From Kuschelorhynchus macadamiae (Eukaryota > Arthropoda > Insecta > Coleoptera > Curculionidae), in NCBI GenBank assembly GCA_030620095.1, contig JAUTXW010000325.1:1222501-1286500 (forward strand): a DNA stretch of 64,000 nt, in the 5' to 3' direction. Below the pieces are notes generated by a model, which searched no databases, had not been told where the DNA came from, and saw nothing but the letters and a program-made list of their open reading frames with translations. The number at the start of each line of letters is the position of its first letter. Positions within the stretch are counted from its first letter, which is position 1. The position numbers and the translations under genes were made by a program. Shown piece after piece: positions 24,049 to 35,330 of this stretch.

Positions 24049-24620
24049 GTTATAGCAATAATTGATGTGCATAGTATTTCTTTCTCGTCCCATTATGTAC
24101 TTAAATAAATTATAAAAATGTTCTGAAAAAATTTTAGTTGACAGACTGAAACAATAATTGTTTAAAATTTTCGTCCTAATATTCTAAAGTAAGTCCATAC
24201 GAAATGCTTACATTTTGTGAAGACAAGAAAATGTGTCGTATATTTCCTTAATTATTAAAGTTACCAAATCTAATAACAATTACATTTCAGTCAGTAGTGA
24301 CTCTGCGGGACGACCGTTTTCTCGTTTAACAATAAGTCGCAGCAAATACATGTTTAAAGATTTTAACTATTAGTGTTGACAAAAAAAATAGCCGCACTAT
24401 TAAACTGATTTATTACAAAGAACTAATGCATTTTTTTGGGACAAAAAATGTCACGTCTTTTGAAAGCGGTTTTAAGTCACTATAAATTAAGTTTAAACTG
24501 TTTATGGAGATACTGGTGCAAGACAGAAGCACTTTAAAGGAATAAGTAATTTTAAAAACATAGTAATTTATTATTGCCTATCCTGCATCTAAAGCTGACA
24601 ATCCTACCGAGCCAGGAAAC

Positions 24621-26283
24621 CCACACTGAACATTCAACCGACCTTGTTTATACTCCGCGGATATAAACCACGAACCCAAGGACGAACCAATGGGAAGCAC
24701 ACTGAACAATCTGTGTGGTGATTGGTAAAAGATATAAGGTTTTATAATGACAACTTTCTAGATGTTCAGGGAATTGCCAAATGGAGGTATTTTAGAACGA
24801 TGAATGGATCTTAATTACTAAATAAATGTTAGGAGAACTGTGTAAAAGGTTCATAAGAGAATTTGCTTTGTACTGATTTAACTGTATGTTTTTTTTTGTT
24901 GCATTATTGCACACTTATTTTGATTATTAATTGATTTAGAAATACAGATCTTTAAATTGTTACTATTAACAGATAAGAACTTCTATTATTGTAAAAAAAA
25001 ACTATTTTATTTCCATCTATATTTATGTAAATACCTGTTTCTGCTCATGTAAATTTCGAACACAGATATTTTGTTCTAGTGTTTCGTGTGTTAGAAAGTG
25101 TATACAGTTAAGAATCTTATTTACAGTGAAGCGTGACAAAACAAACATTTAGATGCAAAAATTTATTAGGAGATTTTCAGATGGAACAACAATAGAAGAT
25201 TTGTGTCAGTATCACCGAGCATGAGAAACAGGAAACGTAATTCCCGCGAACTAATTTTTTAAATTTTTATGTTTCATATGATGACATTAGTATCCGATGT
25301 TTGCGAAATTGTTGACGAAGTAGTTTGTGAAAACCTAATTTTCCGTTATCGTTTTTGTTTTTGTTTTATTAATTCAAAAGTATTCTTTTCTTGATCAAAA
25401 AAATACTACGTTCAAACTCGATAAAACTAATAAAAGTAATTATTAATTCATAGATGTTTAAAATAATTATACGCCAAAAATTAAAAATCTAATTACTAAA
25501 CTGAATTCAATGATTTTAAACTATCTAGAGCCCAAAATGACGATTCGTATTGTGGTCAGAGTATAATTGATATTATTGTATAATTTCCGATTTGTCAAAA
25601 AATTGTAAATTTTAAAATGGACATAACTCCAAAGCCCTCGAATGTATATAACACTTTTTTTTGCTGTAAATTACATATACTTTTATGAAAAATTCTACAC
25701 TATTTGGATGTTTGGGTCTATATCCTTCAGGAAAGAATTTTGGGAAACTTAGTTATTTTTATTTTTTAAATTGGTAAACCATTTTTTTTAAATAAACACA
25801 TGTAAATATTATATTTTTTGTATTTTTTTACCAGTTAATAATTATACTTAATATATAGTATTTATCTGCTATCTTATTTTTAACTAACATATCTTAAACA
25901 AGTATTACAGCGTTTAATTGAAAATATAAATATACTTAAAATAGTAACATTAGTTTAAATTAAGTTAAAACGGACAATAAGGTGGGACTAAATTAACCAA
26001 AAAAAATCTAATTTAGGTAAGCAAAGTCAAAATTTGACACATATTAGACAAAAATGCTCATTTTTTAAAATATAAATAAATAAATAAAGCAACGTATATT
26101 AGGTTTATATTAAGTTATATCACATTTTGAGTTCCATTCTTAACTCTAATGCCACGCTTATTTTTATAATTAGGAAAAAATTTAAAAAATCAGTATCAGT
26201 TATTTTTAGGTAGTATCTGTATAGTTAAATCCAGTTTTAAATATAAATCTAAGAAAGCGCCTTTGAAGTACAAGTCTTTCATT
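24621..26283. other. No recognisable gene
   Basis: Very AT-rich with long A and T runs. No frame, repeat or RNA signature can be supported. Confidence 0.55.
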
Positions 26284-26590
26284 TCATGTAACAATTTCAA
26301 AAATTTCATTATTTATGGTATAATAAAATATACAGAGATCTTTAATTGTATAAACTCTTAATATTTTATATTTTAAATTTGTAAGCGTTTGACTCTGGAT
26401 AAGGATTTTTACAAATATGATACCAGGTCCGCATATCACCCTTAAATTTGGACCAAAAATTGAAGTCAATTGATAAGTAGTTTTTCAACTTCTATGTCGT
26501 GCACAGACAGGCCAACAGACAGACAGACCGACGGAATTGAGAAAACATGTATTTCGGCATCTAGGGACCTTGAGACATAAAGATCTGGAA
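26284..26590 (-). repeat. Family A repeat fragment (inverted)
   Basis: The reverse complement holds GGTCCCTAGATGCC, CAATTCCGTCGGTCTGTCTG, ACTACTTATCAATTGACTTC and AAGGGTGATATGCGGACCTG in family A order. One unit only, without the terminal hairpin. Confidence 0.75.
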
Positions 26591-26800
26591 AAATCATATG
26601 CAATGGACCCGGTACATGTTATTAGGGACATAGGTTTAGGTTTCGAAAGGTTTGAAGCTGACTTTGAAAATGGAACTAAAAAGGGTGAAATAAAAAAAAT
26701 AAAACAGACTTCAACAAAAGGCCAAAAATATATTATTCTTCAAATTTATAAGGCTAGTAAAGAAACATTATTCTTGTATTCTTAATTTGGTGTACAAGTT

Positions 26801-28676
26801 TGAGTAATACTACATAATATTGAGTAATATTAGGTAATAATGCATAATACGTGAGTTAAATTGGGTAGTTATTGAATAATAGAGTAATAATTTGCGTAAT
26901 TTTGAGTAATATTTTGATAATTTGCATAATTCTTAAGTTTTACAATGACGTCACGCAGTGCAGATGGCGCTCGAATACATACACAAGGTTAAATTACGTT
27001 CGACATGTCAGGCCATCTTGAATCAGTAATCATTAGTCGTTAACGGTTTATTCAACCACGTGCGGCGTCAACTTATTGCGCATGGTATCGCGTATTTTGT
27101 TAAATACGATATTTGTATTTTACTAATGAAAAGAGGTAAGTATTAGATAAATAAATGTTTTGGTGTACTCTATTAATTTCTTTTAAAATCTTGATATTTT
27201 ATTTAAAACTATCTCTCTCAAAAAGCGAACCACAGTGTTACGTTTACAGACTATAACTTTCTCACCTTTAGAGATAACGAAAAAAAATGTTTCAAATGGG
27301 AATAAAAGTTCGTTAAATATTTACGATATTTTTTATAACGGATTGTTATGTAGATTTGATTCTTGGAATAGATATTATTTCGTACAAAATCCAGATTTAG
27401 TTCACAAATTATGCCAGTGATAAGATGTTTAATTTTTTTTTAATTTTCGAAAGTATTTTGAAAATGTTAAGAAAAAGATTTAGTCATTGGCGGGATCGAT
27501 TTAAAATAAAAACATGATTTTTATTTTAAAACCCAAAACCCTAAAATTTTTACTTAAAATATATTAGCTGAGTGAAAATTTCAAAATCCAAGGCAGTGTT
27601 GGGGGATTTTTAGAAAAAATCACAATTTTTATTTTAAAACGAAAAATCTACATTTGACTTAAACCAACATTAATTGCAATGATAATCAAGTGACCAAATA
27701 TGTCGGCTACAAAATCTGATATCCAATGATTAGCGGAATTAAAAACTTAAGAGTAGAAAATGTAATAATTAAAATGTGGTATTTTGTCATTTTTCCTAAA
27801 AAATACGCTCCCTAAAGAAACTGCAAAAATTAAAGAAATAAAAATGTAATTCGGGAAAGCTCTTTTCGGTTTTTACAGTAATGAATAATATTTTTCAAGA
27901 CTCGGTATGTTATCCAAAATAAATTTAATTTAGTTTGAGTTGAATATAAGAAATCGGATAAAACACAAAGCATCTTCTTTACATGTTGATGGGTTTATTT
28001 TGAACGTATTTATTTCAGATGGCCGATACTGAAGTAAATAGTTTTTCTAAAATTGAAGAGGCCTTAAGTTTAAAAATTCCTGAAACAGTAAGGAATTTTC
28101 TCATTATAAATGGTTATGAACACGGAATTTTAATTGCTTAAAATGTATGATAACTCTCCCAACGAAATGGAAAAAGTTACAAGAAATATTTTACCAGATA
28201 TTTTAAAGAAGGAAGACTATCCCAATTATTGTGGTCCATTTACAAAAAACGTGCTTTAAAATAGTAATCGGACATCTATTTTAGGAAAAATACTCTAATA
28301 GTCAATTTCCAAGTCAGCATTTCACTAAGCAGTTGGAAAAATTACTTGCATCCTAATATATCTTAAAACTTTTACTTATGTATAAGATTAAGAATATATG
28401 TAATAAAAATATGTTTTTAATGAAATTTATTGTGTTTTGTCTTTTTTTGTTTTAAATAACATCGGGACATTTTATCTACAAAACCGTACATTGTAGCTCA
28501 CATGAGATTAAAGGCGGCACTGTACATTTCTATTCACACAATTTGCATTTGCCCAGTGGAGGAAGTAACGGCAAGTAACTATGGATTGTAAAAATATGGT
28601 CGATTATTCAGTACATATGTACATTGAGTAATGATGAATAATGTCTATTTGAGTAATAATTATAGAATTGAGTAAT
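26801..28676 (+). mobile_element. Candidate element with end-clustered TGAGTAAT motifs
   Basis: TGAGTAAT occurs at 26801, 26821 and 26903 on the left and at 28625, 28650 and 28669 on the right, all on the same strand, with weaker variants (AGAGTAAT at 26881) between. The DNA between the clusters carries an ATG and a consensus splice donor (GAG|GTAAGTATT, about 27137) and the decayed gene at 28019-28353. Clustered subterminal motifs are typical of transposase-binding regions in DNA transposons. I see no terminal inverted repeats or target duplication, so this is an inference. Confidence 0.35.
28019..28353 (+). pseudogene. Small decayed gene, unassigned domain
   Basis: A clean 3' splice site (TTATTTCAG) directly precedes ATGGCCGATACTGAAG. 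Forty codons (SFSKIEEALSLKIPE, then VRNFLIINGYEHG) end at a TAA at 28139. One base over, reading resumes at 28140 with KMYDNSPNEMEKVTRNILPD and KKEDYPNYCGPF to a TAA at 28257. One base over again comes KIVIGHL, then QHFTKQLEKLLA to about 28353. Composition and helical, charged character say coding. Both shifts fall at a T-run followed by AAAA and would be cured by one T less. The pattern resembles N-terminal SAM-like helical modules of uncharacterised insect repeat-borne proteins that I recall. No function is assigned. Confidence 0.5.
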
Positions 28677-28717
28677 TAGGTGTAAAATTTTTAGATTCTG
28701 GTTTCCCCCTCGATTAA

Positions 28718-28830
28718 GACACTCAATACATAAATGTATTTTTAGTGTTTCAGTAATTAAATTTTTTTTTACTTTGTAGTGCTTTTTTTTTCAAGTCGGT
28801 GTAATTTTGTATAAAAATGTTTATTACTTT
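28718..28830. repeat. Family F fragment, copy 2
   Basis: AAGACACTCAATACATAAAT, then T-rich DNA and CAAGTCGGTGTAAT, in the same order as 20925-21060. Confidence 0.6.
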
Positions 28831-29689
28831 TCTAAACATTAAGTTTTTTTAAGTAATTTATTAAGCAGTTAAATAGTGGTGCTAGTGCTTAAGTACTGAT
28901 ATGTAATAGTTAAACTCACTCTAGTTTGCTTACCTCATAAAAGTGATTACATAAAATGTGTTTTCCGAGCGGAATTTTACCTGAGTCGATTTCACGTTTT
29001 AGTGCAAGGGCGATTTTTTAGTTTTAATACAAGCTAATAAATTAAGTCAAAACGACCAAAGCGGCTAGCCCCATCAGGAATTAGCAATCATCAGCTGCAT
29101 TCGTCGTCATTTTTGTCACAAACAGACAAAACAAAACCACAGAAAAATCCACCGGGTGACCACTTTTTGCCCGCCACTTTGACAGCGGTCCGTCAATCCG
29201 TCTACAGTTCTTCAAAAATTCCTTTGTTCTTGTGCCGACCGTCCTCGTGTTTTCGGTCCTTTTGCGGACGTTTAAACATTTCCCCCGTTTATAATTCGGC
29301 AATTTATATTTGGGATTTGGATTTTAGAAATACTTAGAGGCCCGGGAGATATTTCGCGTAGCCTCGAACTGCGCTTTTTGCGGGTGTCCATCGTTCGATT
29401 TGTAGGTAAAATATACGTGGTAATGATCATAGACGCTGCTGGAAAATGTATGCACGCACTTCAAACTTGTAATATTATTGTACAAAGAGTTGATATTGAC
29501 ACCAACAGTTTTTGGAGATCTTTACAATAAAAACTTGTGCCAATCCATTAAGATAAAATATCTAAAAGTGTAATTAAAATTTAAAATATCGGCAAGTTTC
29601 CTTGACCCAGAACTTCCCTTGTTTTGAATATTTATTGAAATAACATTGAAAATATCTCATTTATTTTAATGTTTTTTTGAAATATCATT
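28831..29689. other. Unassigned; higher-complexity block 29090-29400
   Basis: 29090-29400 is richer in GC and open on both strands (73-74 codons) without a recognisable motif. It could be single-copy regulatory or exonic DNA. Nothing else is seen. Confidence 0.35.
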
Positions 29690-30160
29690 ATTTCAAATTT
29701 GCAGCAAACAGTATAAATCGTCAGTACGATATTTTAATTTATATTGTATTTCTACATTTTACACAGGATGATAAAAGAAGTGTTCCAAAAACTGAAAATG
29801 TTTTGAGGTTCCAGCCGTTCGGCCCTGAAGTGGTAACAAACAAACATATTTTCATTTACCTTCCTGTGGATGGACAGTAAAGGTGGTAAATTAATTTAAT
29901 TGGACCCACGCTGTATGTTTATATTCTATGCGAAACTGCTAGTTTATAGATATTCACTATTGTTAAGTCGTCAATAAGAAATTTTAATTTGCATTTCTGC
30001 AATTTACACAGGTTGATTAAAAAAGTTATAAACACTGAGGTTCCAGATGTTCGGTCTGAAAGTGGTAACAAACAACATATAACATTATCTTCATTTGGAT
30101 GGGCAGTCAGGTTGATAAGGCGGTAATTTAATGTGACCCACACTGTATGCCATTATTGCT
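29690..30160 (+). repeat. Direct repeat pair of about 235 bp
   Basis: TTTACACAGG(A/T)TGAT at 29758 recurs at 30003. GAGGTTCCAG..GTTCGG..CTGAA-GTGGTAACAAAC and GACCCAC(G/A)CTGTATG (29903, 30134) follow in the same order. Two diverged tandem units. Confidence 0.75.
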
Positions 30161-31574
30161 AAAAAACTATATAGTCTATATACATGTAAACAATTGGTTA
30201 TATTTATTTTATAAAACATAATTTTTTGTTTCAAAAGCTGCAAAATCAAATTTGTACACAAATGAAAAAACGTTATATGTGACTTTCTAAGGTGTAAAGT
30301 GGTGGATTAAACGCTCTTTCATGAAAATGAAGATGAAAAACGGACGTTACAACATAAAAGAGAGGAAATGGTTAATTTCAGCTTTAAAAAATTTAAGTTA
30401 TTACTTGGTACTTATTTAAAATTATAGATACCTACGTATGATAGGTTAAGATCGACTTTTACATTATATACTATTTGTGAGTAATTAAAGTTAAAGTATT
30501 GATTTAGTTAGATATTCGAGTAATAAAACAGTTATTTTTTACCAACCTCGAATTATTAACTAGATAAAGATATTTTAATCGGTAAATAAAATCAATTTCA
30601 ATACTTTCGAATATTTGTTGCTAACTTTAAACAGGGTGCTCCAATCACTATTACAGTTTCGAACTCACTATTGAGATACAGAAAAATGGTAAATGCATAA
30701 CTAATGATAATCAGATTTTTTTACTTAGGACCTATTTTTTAATTCTATACTTATAACAAAAAGATTTATTTTTGTGTAGTAACTAGAAAATGTTTTAAAT
30801 TCTATCACATTTTAAACGAAAAGCGGGAATGAGCTATCATGATATAATATTTTAAAACTTTATTAGAAAATATTGATCAGGAATTGATAGAAGAAAGAAA
30901 GCCGATTTCTTTTACGTAATGGGTTTATTTTGTATATGCGTAATTCCTGAGCAAAAAGTAATTAAAAACGTACGAATCATGGGCTATACACACTAAGCGG
31001 ACAAAAAAAAATGCATTGCAAATATTAAAGGTTCCAACAACACACAAAACGATGTGTTTTTTTGCGTTCTGCCGCCCGGTCCCTTCAGAAGTCCGTGCGT
31101 AATGGTAAATTAACAAGTTAAAATACGGAAAAATAACAATTTGGTACGAGGTTTTTTCGAAATGTAAAAAATAAGTATGCTGTACCGAAAAAGAACTGTG
31201 TTTTTTCTATGTATCTTAAACATTGGCGATTCCGTTACTAACAACATGTAAAGTCGCGACATTTTTGGAGTTATTTTTAAATGGTTATTAGATATTTTAA
31301 AGCCTTTCTAACCTATATGTGTTTACTGGGTTATGTTACACTACTTGCTGTCCTCTATGTAAGGGTCTTTCCTCAAAATTCGTCACCCCAAAAAATCGTT
31401 TAATTTTAAGAGACATTCTGTAAACATCAGTTTCTAAAACCGAATTTCACAACTTTTACGTTGAAGATTTTTGCTCTATGTTCTGAAATTATGCCAATAT
31501 TGGGGTTACGAATCTTATTACGGTAAGAGATCCTGTACATACAATTTGCTTAAAAATTATAAAGCTTGCAAAAA
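30161..31574. other. No recognisable gene
   Basis: AACAGGGTG at 30631 resembles a mariner-type end. No supported gene. Confidence 0.5.
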
Positions 31575-31868
31575 GTATTTTAGATTTTAGATATAAGATT
31601 TACTAATAATACTAAGATTCGATTTAGGTCTCGAAACCATTTTAGAAGCGACCTTTTGTATTTAATTTTTTTATATAAATGATGATTTTATTTCAGTGTA
31701 AGCAAATATATAAACATGTTAATCACGGAATTTAAATAAACGAATCAAAAAAATTCAATAAAAATTTAATAGTTGCTTATAATTGATTTATTTATTAAAA
31801 TGCTACCTTCTAATTTTAACTAAATTAAAATGGCTAGTAAACAAACACGCATATCCATTAAGTCTGGC
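31575..31868 (+). repeat. Family D repeat, unit 1
   Basis: Shares with units at 31880 and 34448 the order GGTCTCGAAAC, TTTTAGAAG, TATATAAATGxTGxTTTTAT, CAGTGTAAGC and, at the end, AAACAAACACGCATxTCCATT. Confidence 0.7.
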
Positions 31869-31879
31869 AACAGAAACAA

Positions 31880-32465
31880 ATAATAAAAATTCCGTTTGTG
31901 AATTTTTTTGGAGACCGGAAATCTCGATTTAGTCTCGAAACGATTTTAGAATTATCGGTCTTGGTCTCGCGAACCATTATTAAGAAATTATAACATTTTT
32001 GGGAATATTTTGCTCTGAAATCTTAGCATTCTACTTATTATATAAATGGAAGATGGTTTTATTTGAGTGTACGCTTTTTTTAATTTTTGGATAGCTAAAT
32101 CAATACTTTTGCATTTCTTATTTGTATAATATGGGCTATCTATACTTTGGACCTACATATACTGTGGAAAATGCAACATCATTTTCGAAGCACAAACATT
32201 ATAAAATTTACAAATTATATAAACATATAAATCATTCAATTTATATAGACAAATAAAAAGTAATTACTTAAATACAATTTCAATAAAATCTTAATTCACA
32301 GTGATTTTTTATTAAAATAGAACGTTTTTATTTAATTAAACTACGTAAGTTAAGCAAACACGCAGTTCCACTAAATCACGTTCGTTACAAAAGATTCAAA
32401 AAACAATCCCCGATAGGTGTTCACGAGACCACGAGACCAGTCTCGGTCTACGTCTTGAATTAAAA
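31880..32465 (+). repeat. Family D repeat, unit 2, with inverted GGTCTCG end
   Basis: Full-length unit: left part GGTCTTGGTCTCGCGAACC (31957-31975), right part ACACGCAGTTCCACTAAATC. Beyond it, 32417-32455 has TTCACGAGACCACGAGACC, the reverse complement of the left GGTCTCG block. The unit may therefore be a transposon with short inverted ends. Confidence 0.6.
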
Positions 32466-33089
32466 TTCCAAAATAACTAATGGTCGTAAATTCTTTTCGA
32501 GAGCAAATTCTTTCAAAAAATATTTTTCCATGATCGGTTTTTTTGAAAAAATGTAAATTCCATTAAAAGTAAAATCAGACAAATATGGTACAGACATTTC
32601 GATGCTAAAGATGCTATAATCGATATGACTTTCACCGATTTACAGTTTATCATATATTATGTTTTTTTTAAATGAAAATCAAAGTTTAAATCTCGCCTAA
32701 CATGTGTAGACATATTTAAAAGGCTATGTGATAATTTATATTTATATCTTAATTTTGACACTGTAGATGGTTATCTCACGGAGACTGTAAGCTGTTAAGT
32801 TTTTGTAATTTTTTTTTTTTCAAAATAAATTGTTATTTTCCGAATATAACCCTAAAAAAAGAATTTCCCAAATTACGATCATTCTAGAAGCGAAATTAAA
32901 ATTACCTCTTTTTTATTTACACTTCACATATCGAAAAGGGTGAATTGCTATCCTGTTCAATTTTAATTTTTTTTTATATAATAATCTTAAACAAAACAAG
33001 TTACCAAGTTTATTTTAGGGAACTCGAAACTACAAAACCGAAAAACAAGTTTTCAAATTAAATATACATTTTCAATGGCTGAAATCAGC

Positions 33090-33220
33090 TATTCTCATAA
33101 AGAGGCCCGCTATTCCGCATTTTGATAGGATAAAATATTATTTTTCATTTTTTTAGTGCATTCTTTTGAAGTCGGTTTTATTATTTTTTTGTAATTTTTT
33201 TTATTATTTTATAAACATTA
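33090..33220. repeat. Family F fragment, copy 3
   Basis: GATAAAATATTATTTTTCATTTT and CTTTTGAAGTCGGTTTTAT match the right half of the foldback at 20780-21080. Confidence 0.55.
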
Positions 33221-33751
33221 ACTCATGTTATTTTTTATGAAAAAATGACGATGATGACAACCTGGCATTTAAAAAAAAATCACTATAGGTATTTCATTTT
33301 TTAACTAATAAAAGTTACAATAAAAATTATTTTATAGAAAATACGTTTTCTTAACTACTAAGATTCACAGGAGATTATAATTTCAAATGTATCTCGTTTA
33401 CTTGTAGCTCATATGTTCAAATTGTTCACATGGACATATTATTCTAATTGTAATAAAACACAATATTACCATATATCTCCATTTAATGATTCCGTGGGTT
33501 GTCCACAGTATACATCATTTCAGTTTAAAGATTTTTGGAATAAAATAAAAGATATAAATATAAATTTAATTACTCATTTCTGTTTAAAAGAATTCCATTT
33601 CTTTTACTTTACTGGAATGTTCAAATTTTTATAATTTGCTCTAACCCTAAATTTTTAAGATTGCAAAAAGCTCTGGGTTCCAAAGTTAGGCTTCCATATG
33701 GCTTTGTCTAATTCCAATTTCAGTAAACAATTATTAGTTTTTAAATTTTGT

Positions 33752-33945
33752 ATTTTCGAGACCACGAGACCGAGACCGTGAACATTTTTCAAATTCGAGA
33801 CTGATCCAGTGTCGTGTCGGTCTCGCGAACGCCTAATCCGTGGACTAAATGTAGATAGATCTTTTGCATATGGGTATTACGGAAAAATATAAAAGACGTT
33901 GCCGTGTTCGGTTTTGAAATGTCCTAAAGAAAATGTGATAATTAC
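33752..33945 (+). repeat. GGTCTCG block plus degenerate copy of 35033-35205
   Basis: 33755-33830 holds CGAGACCACGAGACCGAGAC and TCGGTCTCGCGAACG. 33850-33941 then matches 35065-35205 (GATAGATCTT, GGGTATTAC, AAATATAAAA, CGTTGCCG, CGGTTTTGAAAT, TCCTAAAGAAAA) with several deletions. A decayed duplicate lying 1.2 kb upstream of the fuller copy. Confidence 0.65.
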
Positions 33946-34447
33946 ATGTATTATTGCATTTTAAACATTTCAAACACAAAATATGTAGCTATTCCAAACA
34001 GCTCCATCTAGCGACCGTATTAACAACCAGAATGACATAACCTTCTAACCTAAGTAAATTACAAAGCAATAAAACATTTTTTTAACAAGACCAAATTTGC
34101 TAAATATTGTTAATCCAAGCCAATACTTAAATTTAAGTGTTCACCTCCCCACTTTATTTGAAGAACTAGAGCAACAAGTGTTAAGAGTAAAACTGTTCCT
34201 AATTTTTTGTACACATTTTGTTAACAGGTTTGATATAGCATAACCGGACAAAATGTGGAGAAAACCCTGTTTTTTTGGGCAGCCAACAGTGTTACGCCCC
34301 CTATTGGCCATCTTAGGAACCTGAAAATAATTTCCTGCAATTTCTCCTGGCCCATTTTACTATTTTTTTTTCCCAAAGCTGTGAGATGAATAACCAGTTT
34401 CTGAGATCTATTCCTTTGTTTCAAAACTATAGATATTACAAAAAAAA

Positions 34448-34982
34448 ATTGATTTTTAGATATAGAAATTACTAATAAACTAATATAAATTATGTACTAT
34501 TTTGTAATTGTTTTTCGACACCGAGAATCTCGATCTCGGTCTCGAAACGGTTTTGGAAGTATGGGTCTCGGGAATTTTTAAGTATAAGATACAACATTGT
34601 TGAGAGTATCCTGCGTTGAAAACTTAGCATTTTATTTATTTGTATATAAATAGTAGATAGTTTTATTCCAGTGTAAGCATTCCTTAAAAATTATTTTTAG
34701 CCTAAATTAACACTTTAATTTTTTATTTGAACAACCTACCTTTGCACATACATATACTACTAAAGTGCAACATAATTTTTAAAACACAAATATTTTTATT
34801 TCTAAGACTGACAAATTCTATGTAATGAGTGATTTGCATATCAATAAAGACATAAATAAATATAAAAAAATCAGTAAAAATCTTAAGTTACAGTGATTTA
34901 TTTTCATTAAAATAATAAGTTCTTATTTTAATTAAACTAAGCAAACAAGTTTAAACAAACACGCATTTCCATTAAGTCAGGT
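34448..34982 (+). repeat. Family D repeat, unit 3
   Basis: Begins TTAGATATAGAAATTACTAA like unit 1, has GATCTCGGTCTCGAAACGG, TTGTTGAGAGTATCCTGCG, and ends ACACGCATTTCCATTAAGTC. It is the longest and best kept of the three. Confidence 0.7.
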
Positions 34983-35055
34983 CAACTCCATTGATATACG
35001 AAAAAGCAATATGCGAAAAACTAAAAAAAAATAATCTGCGGACTGATTTCATCCT

Positions 35056-35310
35056 TCAGGCATCAAGTAATGCAGATAGATCTTCTTTTCCATGCAGGAG
35101 ACGGCGGGTATTACCAAAAAATATAAAAGCCGTTGCCGCGGAATATCCGTCTCGGTTTTGAAATCCCACCCGTCCTAAAGAAAAATCCATCCATCCCGGT
35201 GATAATTCCTTGGAAACGGCAGCCAACGTCACTAAGAAAACATTCGATATCTCGCAATGGGACCATCTAATCAAATATTTAGGTCGGTCGCCGGAGTAAA
35301 CTTTTTCCAT
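35056..35310 (-). CDS. Hypothetical 84-codon frame, doubtful
   Basis: The ATG at 35310 is in a favourable context (GGAAAATGG) and the frame is richer in GC than its surroundings. It reads MEKVYSGDRPKYLIRWSHC near the start and ends with RRLLHGKEDLSALLDA. I do not recognise a domain. A degenerate, deleted copy of its 3' half lies at 33850-33941, so the DNA is duplicated and may be part of a repeat. There is no visible poly(A) signal tied to it, no splice-site support and no homologue I can recall. It could be an exon, a repeat-derived frame or chance. Confidence 0.2.
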   Translation of the reverse strand: MEKVYSGDRPKYLIRWSHCEISNVFLVTLAAVSKELSPGWMDFSLGRVGFQNRDGYSAATAFIFFGNTRRLLHGKEDLSALLDA

Positions 35311-35330
35311 TTTCCGATAATAAGAGTTTC

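Larger units (their letters stand above)
22530..24580. mobile_element. Insertion in the SINE, probable hAT derivative
   Basis: Flanked by CCCTGCAT (22522-22529) and TCCTGCAT (24581-24588), 7/8 identical, which is the hAT duplication length. The left end is CAGTGGCGTGCAGACC, hAT-like. The right end reads TTATTATTGCCTA and does not mirror it, so the right terminus is altered or the class is uncertain. Removing the inner hAT leaves about 0.83 kb with no clear coding sequence. Confidence 0.55.
22195..24620 (-). mobile_element. tRNA-derived SINE, interrupted
   Basis: Read on the minus strand, the head carries an A-box-like TGGCTCGGTAGG (24603-24614) and a B box TGTTCGAATCC (22505-22515). These lie on opposite sides of the insertion at 22530-24580 and are about 27 nt apart once it is removed. 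A T-rich stretch and a non-tRNA body follow, and the copy ends in ATAATAATAATGATAAT-like sequence near 22195. The tRNA-like head with no foldable acceptor partner marks it as a SINE, not a tRNA gene. Confidence 0.65.

Noticed and set aside
22505..24614. A tRNA gene
   Set aside because: A and B boxes belong to a SINE head split by an insertion; no acceptor stem or cloverleaf in either half.
30297..30420. Possible Harbinger-like start (KWWIKRS...)
   Set aside because: Too short and no further nuclease motif in any frame.
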